Part shown: one piece after another, positions 10,680 through 22,376 of the stretch
Layout: every line of letters begins with the position of its first letter
How positions within the stretch are numbered: the first letter of the stretch is position 1
NCBI GenBank assembly: GCA_008638375.1
Contig: CM018038.1
Location: 10,766,740 to 10,830,739, forward strand
Direction: 5' to 3'
Origin: Nyssa sinensis
Taxonomy: Eukaryota > Streptophyta > Magnoliopsida > Cornales > Nyssaceae
DNA length: 64,000 nucleotides
The notes under the pieces: generated by a model
Seen by the model: the letters and a program-made list of their open reading frames with translations, nothing else
Told to the model about the DNA's origin: nothing
Database searches by the model: none
Position numbers and translations under genes: made by a program

Positions 10680-11150
10680 ATACTTGTATTTTAACAACCC
10701 AGCTAATCATACTTCAGACTTGAATGAATTATCCCTTAGTAGGGGGTCCAGAAGTAAAACACTTGACAATAAACAAGGAACTTAATAAGACTTTACCTGA
10801 TAATTGACAATCTCTCAGACCTGAAACCACTATCCCTCAGCAGGGATCCAGATGTAGAACATTTTGTAATAAAACAAGATAATGAATCTGCTGACCTGAT
10901 AGCTGGTAAGGCTTCAGATTTTTAGAGAATTGTTCCTCAGTTGGTGATCCAGAGGTGAAATACTTGTAACAAAACAAGTTACTTAATAAAAGTCAGACCT
11001 GATAATCAATAAGGCATCAAAACTAAACGCATTATCCCCAAACGGGGACTCAGGTGTAAAGTATTAGTGTAATTAACAAGATGATATTTCAAACCTGAGA
11101 GCATTGGTAAGACACTTGTAATAAAGCAAGATAATTAATAAAACTTCGAA
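10680..11150. repeat. diverged tandem repeat, period about 100 bp
   Basis: Landmarks of the form ACTTGTAATAAAACAAG recur near 10,760, 10,860, 10,962, 11,062 and 11,114, each preceded by a TCAGCAGGGATCCAGA-like block. This indicates four or so diverged copies. It lies in the 3' non-coding region of the Tat element between the antisense gene and integrase. Confidence 0.65.
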
Positions 11151-11204
11151 CCTCATATACTTGAGACCATGTTTGGAAATAGATCAGATTTGGAGATCCG
11201 TGCA

Positions 11205-11645
11205 CTACATTGAGACCATGCCTTCAGATGGACTAGATCTGGAGATCTATACATTGAATTGGGACCATGCCTATTGCACTTATACTTGTAGGGGTCTTTT
11301 GAGATGGACCAGATCTGGAGATCTGTGCATTGAATTGGGACCACGCCTATTGCAGTTGTGCCAGTAGGGGTCTTTTGAGATGGACCAGATCTCGAGATTT
11401 GTGCATTGAATTGGGACCATGCCTACTGCAGTTGTGCTAGTAGGGGTCTTTTGAGATGAACCAAATCTGAAGATCTGTGTATTGAATTGGGACCATGCCT
11501 ACTACAGTTGTGCTAGTAGGGGTCTTTTGAGATGGACCAGATCTGAAGATCTATGCATTGAATTGGGACCATGCCTACTGCACTTGTGCTAGTAAGTGCC
11601 TTTTGAGATGGACCAGATCTGGAGATCTGTGCATTGACTGAGAAG
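11205..11645. repeat. tandem repeat with exact 76-bp period, about five copies
   Basis: The landmark TTTTGAGATGGACCAGATCT starts at 11,297, 11,373, 11,449, 11,525 and 11,601 with minor changes, so the period is exactly 76 bp. A more diverged copy precedes it from about 11,205. The repeats sit in the 3' non-coding region of the Tat element. Tandem repeats at this place are known in Tat/Ogre elements and can seed satellite DNA. Confidence 0.85.
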
Positions 11646-11689
11646 TGCTTTTGAAATGGAAGGAAGGCTTTATTAATAATATCTTCTTA

Positions 11690-12850
11690 GGTGCTCGATA
11701 TTCCAAGGCCTAGGAACCGGCTTACCAGACCTATCCTCTAACCAGTAAGTCACGGGCCTGGCAATTCTGACGACTTTGTAAGGTCCCTCCCAATTCAGGG
11801 AGAGTTTTCCCATGGTGGGATCCTTGATATTGGGAAAAAGCCTTCTCATTACAAGGTCGCCGAGCTAGAAAATTGTGGGTATCACCTTCCAATCAAAACT
11901 CTTGGCTACTCTATGCCGATACTCCTCAGCCCTGATTCCAGCTTGCTCCCTCTTTTCTTCTAGCAAGTCGAGGTTTTCTGTCAGTTGGCGATCATTGGAT
12001 TCTTGAGTGAAGGCTTCTATCCTTAGCGTGGGCATGCCAATTTCAACAAGAATGACCGCCTCGGTACCATATGCAAGAGAAAACAGCATCTCGACGGTTG
12101 ATGTCCTTCTTATGGTTCAGTATGCCTAGAGCACTCTTGGGAGCTCTTCGACCCATTTTCCTTTGGCATGTTCCAACCTCTTTTTGATAGCGTCAAGTAT
12201 CATCTGGTTGGTGACCTCGGCTTATCCATTAGCCTAAGGGTGCCTTGGTGAGGAGAAGTGGTGGCTAATATGTAGGTCGCTACAGAATTTCCCAAATACC
12301 TTCCTAGCGAATTGGGTGCCATTATCAGAAATGATAACACGGGGCACACCAAACCTATAAACTATGTTCTTTCACCTGAAATTCCTCATCTCTGCCTCGG
12401 TAATATGACTTAGGGGTTCCGCCTCCGTCCACTTGGAAAAATAATCGATGAGGACTAGCAGATATCTTCTGTTCTAGGGGGCCTTCGGTAGCGGCCCTAC
12501 AATGTCCATCCCCATTGGGCAAAGGGCCATGGACTGGCAATGGTTGTGAGCTTATGGTGTGGCTGATGTTGATATGGGGCGAAGCGCTAACATTTATTGC
12601 ATTTCTTTACATACCCCTTGGCGTGTCTAAGCATGCCGGGCCAATAGTACCCCTAGGTCAAAGCTCGGTGGGCAATGGTTCTGCCTCCGTTGTGGTTCCC
12701 GCATATCCCTTCGTGTATTTCGGCTAGGACATATTCGAACTCTTCTAGGGACAATCATCTAAGGAGGGGCTGAGAGTAAGATCTGTGGTAAAGCTTGTCG
12801 TTTAGGACAAGATACCGTGTTGCTCTGATCCGTATACTCCGAACATGATT
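11690..12850 (-). pseudogene. integrase region of the Tat element
   Basis: Read on the minus strand, this region shows the order of a Ty3/gypsy integrase. First comes an HHCC zinc-binding segment (HEGICGNHNGG ... CNKC, about 12,690-12,560). The catalytic core follows with WGMDIVGPLP near 12,515-12,490, SDNGTQF near 12,330-12,310 and AEVTNQ near 12,224-12,205, supplying the D,D,E triad. Then comes a C-terminal part with SLAYGTEAV (about 12,085-12,060) and a KLSLNWEGPYKV motif near 11,815-11,780. In-frame stops interrupt several blocks, for example between HP and ANAEVTN, so no active integrase is encoded. Confidence 0.85.
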
Positions 12851-12889
12851 CTTAGCTTCAGGAAGTTGTCCCTCTTTCAAGTATTGGAG

Positions 12890-13990
12890 GATAGGAGTCC
12901 TCTAGTCTTGGTTCTATTCTGAGAAGTATGTGGACTGAACTTCCTTGATACTTAGCCCGTCTTGGCAAAAAATACCGACATTTGAACTGCCCTCCAGTTC
13001 GAGGTGAGAGGCCATGTTCGCTAATGCTTCGGCTCGGGTGTTCTGTCTTCTTTCGATTTTGTGGATAGTGAAGCCCAAGAATGATTTCTTCAACATGTTT
13101 ACCAATTCTGCATACCTGATCATTCTATCATCTTTGCCTGTAAACTCGCCCAAAATCTAGCCCACCACTAGTTGAGAATCGTAGAATGCTTCGAGGTTTC
13201 GTGCTTCGCACTCTAGAGCTAGCCTCATACCAAGAATCAGCGCTTTTTACTCAGCTTTGTTGTTCGAAACTTTGAACTTCAAGGTAATTGCTTCTCCATT
13301 GCAACCCCGTTTGGAGACTGGAGTACAATATCAACTCCGAAGCCTTTGTTGGTAGATGAGTCATCGACGAAGAGCTGCCATACCGCCGCGTCTGCAGTTA
13401 CCCCAGGGTTGCCTTGTAGTGCTGGAGTAAATTCTGCAACAAAATCCGCTAGAGCTTGAGCTTTAATGGAAGTTTGGGGTACGTATGATATATCAAACTC
13501 CCCTAGTTCTACAACCACTTTAGTAGCCATCCTGAAGTATCAAGCTTATGCAAAAGTGTCTTCAGAGGGTAGGATGTTAGGATCATAATTAAGTGAGCTT
13601 GAAAATAAGGTCAAAGCTTCCGAGCAGATATTATCAAGGCAAATGCCAACCTTTCGACCTAGGGATATCTTTTCTTAGAGCTTAGGAGTGCCTTGTTAAT
13701 GTAGAATACGGGCTTCTGAGTCCATTTTTCTTCTATTATAAGCATAGAGCTCACCGCATTTTCTGACACCGCGAAGTATAGAAATAGCTTCTCCCCCAGT
13801 ATTGGTTTGCATTGGAGCTCTAGGGATGCCATATACTGCTTGAGTTCTTGGAAGGCCCTGTCGCAGTCAGGGGTCCATTCAAGGGCTTTATTCTCCCTCA
13901 AAGCTTTGAAGAACGGGAGGCTGCAATCATTGGACCTGGAGATGAACTCTTCAAAGTTGTGATCCTGCCGTTTAATGCTTGGACGTCCTT
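12890..13990 (-). pseudogene. RNase H and second (archaeal-type) RNase H of the Tat element
   Basis: The first RNase H follows reverse transcriptase, with LFLYFAVSENAVSSMLI near 13,790-13,740 and SSKKRYP at 13,659-13,680. A connecting piece reads VVVELGEFDISYVPQTS (13,520-13,470). A second RNase H begins WQLFVDDSSTNKGFG at 13,386 and continues through QNTRAEALANMASH near 13,050-13,005. The second domain has VDDSS where VDGSS is usual. The dual RNase H arrangement is characteristic of the Tat lineage. Stops break the frame near 13,155 and 13,230. Confidence 0.82.
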
Positions 13991-14736
13991 CTTGGATCTC
14001 GGGGGCTCCAGCTCTATCAACGCTTTGATCTATGAGGGGTTTGCCTCTATCCCTCTTTGTGAAATCAAGAAACCAAGAAATTTTCCATTACTGACCCCAA
14101 AGGTGCACTTTGAAGGATTCTACTTCATCTTATGTTGTTTTAATACGTTCAAAGTTTGCCTCAAATGCTGGATGTGTTCACTCTTCTTTTGGCTCTTGAC
14201 CAACATATCGTCTATATAGACTTCCATCGTGCTACCAATTAGGTGCTTGAACATTTTTGTTCACCTACTGCTGGTATGTGGCTCCGGCGTTTTTCAGTCC
14301 AAACGGCATCACTCTATAACAGTCGAGACCCTGTTCAGAGATGAAAGATGTACTTTCCTAGTCTGGGGGATACATCTGGATCTAGTTGTATCTGGAGTAC
14401 ATATCCATGAAGCTCATTAGCTTATGACCTGCAGTCGCATCAACTAGCTGGTTGATTCTCGGGAGAAGGAAGCTGTCCTTAAGGCACGCCTTGTTGAGAT
14501 CAGTAAAATCAACACAGACTCGCCATTTTTCATTCTTTTTCTTGATGAGGATGGTATTAGCGAGCCATTCTGGGTAGAACACTTCTCTAATCATCTTAGC
14601 GTCCAACAATCTTTGGACTTTATCGTTGATGATCTTGTGCCTTTCGGGATTGAAGTCCTTCACTTCTGTCTGACTAGGGGATGGCCCGAGTCAGTCATTA
14701 GTTTACTGGAGATGAGAGCTGGGTCTATTCCTTCCA
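13990..14736 (-). pseudogene. reverse transcriptase region of the Tat element
   Basis: The minus strand encodes a Ty3/gypsy reverse transcriptase. It has PEWLANTILIKKKNEKWRVC at about 14,575-14,515, FTDLNKAC, FLLPRINQLVDATAGH near 14,470-14,420 and SFMDMYSRYN at 14,410-14,382. The catalytic box is YIDDM at 14,218-14,204. A frame change or stop lies between 14,380 and 14,230. The CACTA element 14,740-22,608 sits at its upstream edge and separates it from protease. Confidence 0.87.
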
Positions 14737-14809
14737 TGTCACTATAGGAAAAGGCACTATTAGCGACACATGAGTGCCCTAGTTTTTGGTAGTCTATTTT
14801 GTCAATTGT

Positions 14810-16075
14810 GAGGTGTGTGATGGGGTATCGAGATAGTTAGGCAAATATCCGGTATTTTGGTTCGTGAAAACCCCAAAACCCACCTTTTCGGAGCAAAAAC
14901 TTGCATAAGTTTCAAATCGTTGATCCAAATCAAGTGTCATAAGTTCATGCAAGTCTATTTTATCATTTTTGAGGTGTGTGATAGGGTTTCGGGGTCGGTA
15001 GGCCGATATCCAGCATTTTGATCTTTCAAAACCCCAAAATGGGCCTTTTTAGAGCAAGAAATTGCATAAGTTTCAAATCGGTGATCCAACTTGAGTGTAG
15101 TAAGTTTGTGCAACTCTATTGTATCATTTTTGAGGTGTGTGATGGGGTTTTGGGGTTGGTAGGCTGATATCCGACATTTTGGTCCATCAAAACCCCAAAA
15201 TGGGCCTTTTTGGAGCAGAAACTTGCATAAGTTTCAAACCGGTGATCTAAACTGAGTGTCATAGGTTGGTGCAAGTCTATTTTATCATTTGGGAGGTGTG
15301 TGATGGGGTTTTGGGGTTGGTAGGCTGATATCCGACATTTTGGTCCATCAAAACCCCAACATGGGTCTTTTTGGAGCAGAAACTTGCATAAGTTTCAAAC
15401 CGGCGATCTAAACTGAGTGTCGTAGGTTGGTGCAAGTCTATTTTATCATTTGGGAGGTGTGTGATGGGGTTTTGGGGTCGGTAGGCTGATATCCAGCATT
15501 TTGGTCTGTTAAAACTCCAAAATAGGCCTTTTTTTAGCAGAAACTTGCATAAGTTTCAAATCGGTGATCCAAACCGAGTGTCGTAAGTTCGTGCAAGTCT
15601 ATTCTATCATTTTTGAGGTGTGTAATGGGGTTTCAGGGTCGGTAGGCCGATATCCAAAATTTTGTTCCATCAAAACTCCAAAATGGGCCTTTTTGGAGCA
15701 GAAACTTGCATAAGTTTCAAATCGGTGATCCAAACCGAGTGTCATAAGTTCATGCAAGTCCATTCTATCATTTGTAAGGTGTGTGATAGGGTCTCAGGGT
15801 CAATAGGCCGATATCTGGCATTTTGGTCCATCAAAGCTAAAAAATAAAAAACTTTTTGGAGCAAAAACTTGTATAAGTTTCAAACGGGTGATCCGAACCG
15901 AGTGTCATAAGTTAGTGCAAGTCTATTTTATCATTTGGGAGGTGTGTGATGGGGTTTCGTGGTAGTTAGGCCGATATCCGGTGTTTTGGTCCGTCAAAAC
16001 CCAAAAATTGGCCTTTTTGGAGTAAAAACTTGTAAAGGTTTTTAACGGTCATTCGAACTGATGAAATTAAATAAG
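14810..16075. repeat. 161-bp tandem repeat inside CACTA 1, about eight copies
   Basis: The landmark GAGGTGTGTGATGGGGT starts at 14,810, 14,971, 15,132, 15,293, 15,454 and 15,615, then with small changes near 15,775 and 15,938. Each unit also holds GGCCGATATCCGGCATTTTG and ACTTGCATAAGTTTCAAATC. The period is 161 bp and the copies are well conserved. Confidence 0.92.
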
Positions 16076-16139
16076 TTCGTGCAACTATATTTTTTTTTAT
16101 TTTTACGCAACATTTTCTATAAATAATAAATTCACCAAA

Positions 16140-16786
16140 GTATATAATTTTAAAAACTGACCAAGGTTGAACAAAGCCACTCTGCTGGCTGAGAATTGTT
16201 TGCACAAGAGCCTCTAGCTGAAAATATCGCTCCTTGAGGCTATTCATTTTCTGTCGTAGCTCTGTATTCTCTCGTTAAACTACCTTAGTGGCTGCGTGTA
16301 CCCTAGCATCACTCTCAACGGTAGAGGACGATGCCGTCGGTGCCATCCCAGTCCCTAAGCCACGCACAGAGCCGCGCCTCTTGCCCAGAACAGTCTCTCA
16401 TACAGAGCCACGCACAGAGCCGTGCCTCTGGTCATCGGTCAGCGGATCCTAACCCTCAGCTGTCGGCTGAGCATGCAACCGGACCATCTCCTCCTATAAA
16501 AACATAAATATATGTTACTACTTTTATAACTTTAGATTAATATTAAATTATTAATACTGTGTCAAGTTACATAAAAACTTACATAAAGTCGTTGTGCTTC
16601 AGGCCCAGTCTAACCCTTCTCGGGGTTGTAGTGCGTCCTATGCCACAAACCAATGCTGCTGAGTGGTGCACCGGTCTCCTAGTCTCGCTGGAGCAAATAA
16701 ATAGTAGCTTGTAAAGATTGATTTCATGAATAGATTATACAGTAAAAACTTGATACATTTATTAACTTACTATATCATGCCTATAC
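16140..16786 (-). pseudogene. ORF2 (Ptta/En/Spm transposase) of CACTA 1, 3' exons
   Basis: Minus-strand exons encode the C-terminal half of a plant En/Spm ORF2 protein (PF03004-like). From about 16,700 to 16,580 a segment reads LSSIGLWHRTHYNPEKG. An exon from about 16,495 to 16,180 has EEMVRLHAQPTAEG, PLTDDQ and a glycine-rich GLGTGM piece, ending in a probable coiled coil (MNSLKERYFQLEALVQTILS). Stops near PTAEG and in the GSV repeat show decay. The protein is thought to bind the subterminal repeats and act with TNP2. The solo LTR at 16,787 separates these exons from the 5' exons. Confidence 0.72.
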
Positions 16787-19700
16787 TGTCACGACCCGAA
16801 ACCCACCCTGTGCGGATCTCGCATCGCGACCGCCACCCTCAGGTCCGGGGACCCTTGGGCGAAGGCTCACATAGGCAGCGGTATCGAATAGATGTGCAAC
16901 ATACATTTTGCGGAAGCGTGAAAAACTTTTTCTTTTCTTTTCTCATTTTTAAATTATGCACATCCGTCCGATACTACTGCTCCGTACATAGCATACATGG
17001 TTACACATTCAGAGTATAACGAAAACTTAAAGACTTCATACATTAATACAATACATATTTGGTTGCCCTGAGGGCTCATTACATATTCTTACTTTGTCTA
17101 TTAATACAAAACGTATTACTAGTGTTCATAGGTTCTTCAAAAGAAACTACTTAAACATATCCTTCCAAAAACAGCTAGACTCATCGTCGTCGTCCTTAAG
17201 ACCCTGTCTGCTGCATCACCTGAAAGGGGGGTCCGAACAAAGTCCGAGTAAGCTAATCTAAGCTTGTGAGCAATTCCAGTATTCATCATGGGGTTTTCAA
17301 TTAGCAGTGATTTTGTACATAAGAGTTTGTAAAATAATCACCGCCAATTGTTCGTATTCTTTGAATACAGAATATATGCATTCCTTAAAACATGTAGCTT
17401 TGAAACATTTAAAGTATTCAAGCTAAACTTATACATAAGAACTTTAAAACATATAACATATCATGTATTTCTTAAATAGAGTATATAAAACTCAAACATA
17501 TGCATATTGAAAATGAGAGTAAAAACCTGCTTCCATTTTCAAACCATTTGTCATCTTATCACTTCCATTAGTGGAATCCGTTTCGAACCGGACTCCCATC
17601 TTACTTATAAATGGAGATATCTCATTTGCCTGGGGGATTAGATCCTGCTACCGGGCATTTCACATGACAGGTCAATGAGTTACAATAAGAACCCAAAATA
17701 CTGACTATGTGGTTTTTGACAGGTCAATGAGATCCGAAGAAACCCAAAATACTGCCTGTGTGCTTATGCACCATTATTTTATAAAACATTTATCATGTGA
17801 CTTTTCTCATAGATACTTTTCATAAATTCGTAATAAACATTCGTATACTTGAAATAAGCAAATTCAGAATATTTAACAGTAATTGCATTTTAACTAGACA
17901 TGCTGAAAAGTATTTAAAGGAAAAACCGTTGCAGAAACCAATCACTGAGCATGTCACAATGGGTTTATAAAATAGAACAATTAAAAGCTGAATCATGTAA
18001 ACACTGAATTTGGAATTTCAAACATTTCATATCTTTGCATTAAAACCTTTTTAAATCCATGGAGTTAAATCTCCATTTCAAACACAGGGTTACTCACCTC
18101 ATATACCGTTGACCCTACTAAGGAGTCTTTCCCTTTTCAGCCCTTATCCTAAACAATTTAGAAAAAGACTCATAAATTTCATAATGAAATTAATTAACTG
18201 AACTTAACTTTTTCCTTTACTACATAAGTTAACTATAACTTATCTTATAGTGGTATCGTATAGAATGAGTAAGAAACAGGCATTACCTTTTTACCCACTC
18301 ACTTAAGGTTTCAGTATTTTCTTTTTCTTCCTCTTTTCTTTTCCTTGCTTCTTCCTTCTTTTTCCTGGCCTCAGCTACCATTTCCCTGGTAGGTGACTTA
18401 TGCATAAAAGGCCTAACCGAAATCACCTCAGTGGCCTTGGCGATTCTTATGTGCTTTTCAGTTACCTATTGTTGCCATAATAGGGCCTTCATGAAAGCTT
18501 GTTGCTTGGGATCTTTGGCCCTTTGGGCTTTATTCATGATGGTAAATTTCTTTGGTTGCTCTCCCATGTTTATCACCTAAAAACAACTTAGGAGTTAGAA
18601 ATTTTATTCTAAGGTTGATGTGTTGTCGTGTCTTTTCATATTTCATTTCATTCGTACTTGCCTTAGTTTAATGCCTTGGCAATATTTCAGTCTATAGTCA
18701 TCTGACAGATGCTATTCATCAAATTTTATGTCTTTTTATTTTAGACATTTCTTTGGTTGAATAGACTCTACCATTGAGTCCGGAGTGTCCAAGAAATTCG
18801 GTTTAGGCTTTCCAAGAATTTAATTTGGACTTTTATATGTAAAAGGGCAAAATGGTCATTTATCATTTTTCGTGTCATATTTTTCTGTACTTCGTTTCGT
18901 AATTTGGACTCCATTATTGAGTCCGGGATGTCAAAGAAAGTCAATTTAGACCTTCCCTACTTTTAATTTGGCTTTTGAGGTACCAGGGGTAATTTGGTCA
19001 TTTTTACCCCCTTACGTGTCTTTATGTTCGGGACCTCATCTCGTGTCGTGGACCTCACCATTGGACTCAGAAGGTCCGAGATAGTAAGAATACACTAATA
19101 ACTTGTTAAATTTTGGTCAAGGGGTATTTTGGTCATTTACCCCTTACGTGTTTTTATTTTTTGGGCTCTGTCTGGTAAAACGGACCCTACCATTAGTCTC
19201 AGAATATCCAAAATAGTAAGGATACACTATTCATATGCTTAATTTGGACTTCATTTACTCTATTTATGATCCAAGGGTAAAATAGTAATTTTTCTTATTT
19301 ATTAAATAATTAAATTTATTATTTAATTATTTTTCAGGGGCTTAATTGCATAAATTCTTCATCAGTTGGGCCATAGTAGGATTGTCCAGAAGTTCTGGGG
19401 TCAATCCGTAAATACAAAGAGTGTTGGTTTATTTGATTTTTAATTAAATTATAAACCAAAAGGGTTTGGTCTCAAATCAAGTGAACCGGTCCGGTCTGGT
19501 TATAAACCAACCAGTCTATCCGGTTTGGTGCGTGTTGCTGACGTCATGATGACGTCAGCCTTACCGTTTTAAAATTTTAAAACAGGGATGAAACGCCGTC
19601 GTTCCAATTAATCGGTGGCAAGCCCAGAGGCTGCCACCTGTCCGAGTTGACTCAGCCTGATTTAAAAGCCGAGTTGACCCGTCTTCTTCTTCCCCACAAC

Positions 19701-20925
19701 GACCGACTGAAAACCCTAGTTACAGTTTTCCATTTCCCTCTATTTCGTGAGTTTTTACTCAGCCAATCTCCACTGTTTCTAACCTAATCCATTTCTGGGA
19801 CATTGGTTAAATGTTTGGCATTCATTTTAAACTTTAAAATCTCTTCATATGTTCGGTTTTAAGCTTGATAATCCGAACTGTTATTTGGTCCTACGTGTTC
19901 ATTTCTTGATGGTTTTTCATGGTGTTTGGCTTGTTCTGATCCCCTCTTCATGGGGATTCAGTTTTCATTCTTTGATGTTGATTAAAACTGAGTTTCAAAG
20001 GGTTGGGTTTCAAACCCGTATTCTGTAACTCAACATTTAGAGGTTGCTCTAAGGTTCTGGAATTGCGTAGTGGTATTTTTGAAACCCTCTTGACCTCAGC
20101 TTAAGGTCTTGGTAGGTCAGAACCCGTTTAGTTTCACCCATTTCAGACCTGTTTTCTTGAAGGTCATCCACGGCAGTCGTTCTTGGGTTTGTCATTTTTC
20201 AGTGTTTTTGAAGCCTAAAATCATGCTTGACAGTCTTGTATATATCTATCTAGCATTATATGATCATATGTAACTCAAAAACAATTCATATTCATGCTAA
20301 TTTCTAGAGAGAGAAAATGACAACTTTGAGCATTTCTCACCTTTTTGGTCGTGGGTTCTATGTCTTTTCCTTCTGGTTTTCTTTTTCTTCTTCTCCTTTA
20401 GTTCCTTAGCTTTTCTTTCTTACAAAACAAGCATGCAATGCATGCTTGTTCCTTTTTAAAGACAAAGGGAACCGACCTCTCTCTCTCCTCCACTCTCTCT
20501 CTCTCCGTTCTCTCTCTCTTCTTTCTGATTTCATAGCCCTCCCATCTCATAAATTTTGTTCTTCCCAAGCTTGCTTTACATTAATTTTTTTTTGAGATAT
20601 TTATACATATAATATATACATATATATACATATACACATATATAAGACAACACACACACACACACTAGCCGACACACACACCCCTTTTCACACACTGTTC
20701 ACTCTTTTCCTATTTCTGTTATACATATACATACTTACATACATACATGTTTTCATATCCATACATACACATTTCACTTTATACATATACATATATCATA
20801 TAATTAATATATATACTTTTCTTATACTTAATTAATTAATTTAATAATTAATTAATTATATATATATAATTTTTTTTCTCGTAATACGTGTCATGTGACC
20901 CGGTATCCCGGGTCGGGATATTACA
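16787..20925 (-). mobile_element. very long solo LTR 1 (Tekay/Del-like)
   Basis: This 4,139-bp segment starts TGTCACGACCC and ends GGGATATTACA on the + strand. It is flanked by the 5-bp duplication tatac (16,782-16,786; 20,926-20,930). It has LTR termini but no gag-pol, so it is a solo LTR left by recombination. Compared with 25,212-28,859 and 36,777-39,875 it lies in reverse orientation. LTRs of 3-4 kb that end GGGTCGTGACA are typical of Tekay/Del chromoviruses; that assignment is from length and termini only. It holds CT- and TA-rich tracts at 20,480-20,880 and a paired TGACGTCA palindrome at 19,537-19,559. Confidence 0.8.
19537..19559. promoter_or_regulatory. paired TGACGTCA palindrome in solo LTR 1
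   Basis: Two TGACGTCA octamers are separated by three bases, and the whole 23-bp block including flanking GC pairs is a perfect palindrome apart from its central base. TGACG pairs are binding sites for TGA-type bZIP factors in plants (as-1-like elements). The same 23 bp occur at 37,984-38,006 in solo LTR 3. Confidence 0.6.
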
Positions 20926-20929
20926 TATA

Positions 20930-21957
20930 CTGTACAAAAGAACATGATCCACCAAAGTGGGTCACCTTTTGCTTGCTTCTACTCTCGCTATTTTTCCTGC
21001 TTAGTTCCTACACATGGCCAAAACAAAAAAGGTTAGTATAAATGATAATGATTTTCAGACAACAAAAGTAATTTTGACAATTTTTACCTAGAATACGTCC
21101 CTAGCGAACCGGTTGCAAAGTAACATCCAATCCTCCACTGTGATCCCCTTGTAGGGTTTGTCATGGGGCTCTCTACCGGCTACCACCTCCGCCTCTAGTG
21201 CATGTGGAGCCAGTGTCGATAGTCCCTGAAACGGACAATTTTTACCTAGAATGCGTCACTAGCGAACCGGTCGCAAAGTAACATCCAATCCTCCACTGTG
21301 ACCCCCCTGTAGGGTCTGTCACTGGGCTCTCTACCAGCTGCCACCTCCGCCTCGTAGTGCATATGGAGCCAATGTCGATAGTCCCTGAAACGGACTCCCA
21401 GATAACGGTCCACTGCCTTCGCTATGTGAGGCAGGTGGAGATTGATGTCAAACTTCTCCTATAAAGCATGTCATTGTCAAAAAATTACGACATTAGATAT
21501 GTTAAAATTTAGTTCAACACAATAATAAAAGACATACCAGGATATGCACATGAATATCCCGTCGCTCCTCCTCAGTGACGAGACTCCAATCATTAATATG
21601 GAGTGAGGCACGTAGTCGGAAAATGATGCCAACCTCTATGGTGAACTGCTGTGCCCACCCACCAACGGGCTTCAGCAAGCCCTCAAGTAGCTCAATCCGA
21701 AGTCGCGAGCCCCTTACTGCCTCCATCTGTGCCTACAAACTCTGATTCTTCAACCTACCGGGCCTTCGTCTAGAGGTGGTGGCTGAAGCTTTAGAAAAAA
21801 TAAAATAGAAACAATTAGTACCATATTTATATAATCATTAATACAAAGTGAAACTATGCATACCATCAATGGCAAGATCGATTGACCCTGTAGAGGAAGT
21901 GGAAGGGGTCGATGGGTCCGTCGGGGCTGTGTGTCTGCGTGAGCCTGGTCCAACCAT
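20930..21957 (-). pseudogene. ORF2 (Ptta/En/Spm transposase) of CACTA 1, 5' exons
   Basis: The first exon starts at 21,957 (MVGPGSRRHTAPTDPS). It aligns with MAGPSASCRLSTTPRS at 52,734 in the other CACTA element, which supports this start. The next exon (about 21,726-21,515) reads PVGGWAQQFTIEVG then SLHINDWSLVTEEERRDIH, a core feature of the family. Another (about 21,460-21,240) carries KFDINLHLPHIAKAVDRYLG and FRDYRHWLHMHYEAE. A final piece near 20,995-20,935 encodes KVTHFGGSCSFVQ. The FRDYRHW exon end is duplicated in tandem (21,076-21,392), which alters the reading. The solo LTR interrupts the codons just after SFVQ. Confidence 0.72.
21076..21392. repeat. 158-bp tandem duplication of an ORF2 exon end
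   Basis: The block beginning GACAATTTTTACCTAGAAT occurs at 21,076 and again at 21,234. The two copies match over about 158 bp with scattered substitutions and a 1-2 base indel. Each copy includes coding sequence for FRDYRHWLHMH and the adjacent exon-intron border. Confidence 0.88.
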
Positions 21958-22097
21958 ATCTAAAAAGAAAGTTTAAATGTAAATTCCATTACATCATAAA
22001 AATTAAAATCCATTACATCATAAAATTGAATATCCATTACATCATAAAATTGAAAATCCATTACACTTGATCCTAACACATGTAACACCTATTACAA

Positions 22098-22376
22098 TTA
22101 TTCATCTGAGTCTGTATCATCATCTGAACTTGAATTTTCTTCATTCTCGGTACAATACTCTAACAATGTCTCATCATCAAAATCACTTTCCTCATCATCA
22201 TCATCATTAATGAACGTTGCATCCATCAGATCTAATTGTGTGGTATTGGTGACGTCGAAAGCTATGACATGATCTGGTTCTATATCATACTGTGCATCGC
22301 TAATAAGTCTTTGAGCGTCGTTAACTTCATGTAACATGACATCATTTATTTTATACATACTATTAGTGACGTACAA
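22098..22376 (-). pseudogene. TNP2 transposase C-terminal remnant of CACTA 1
   Basis: A 92-codon open frame ends in an acidic tail (FINDDDDEESDFDDETLLEY) that aligns with the C-terminus of the TNP2 gene in the second CACTA (about 53,040-52,820). The catalytic part is absent. Upstream on the minus strand the sequence passes directly into the subterminal repeats, so most of TNP2 was lost in an internal deletion. Confidence 0.7.

Noticed and set aside
11153..11367. Short open frames with repeated peptides on both strands
   Set aside because: They are shadows of the 76-bp tandem repeat.
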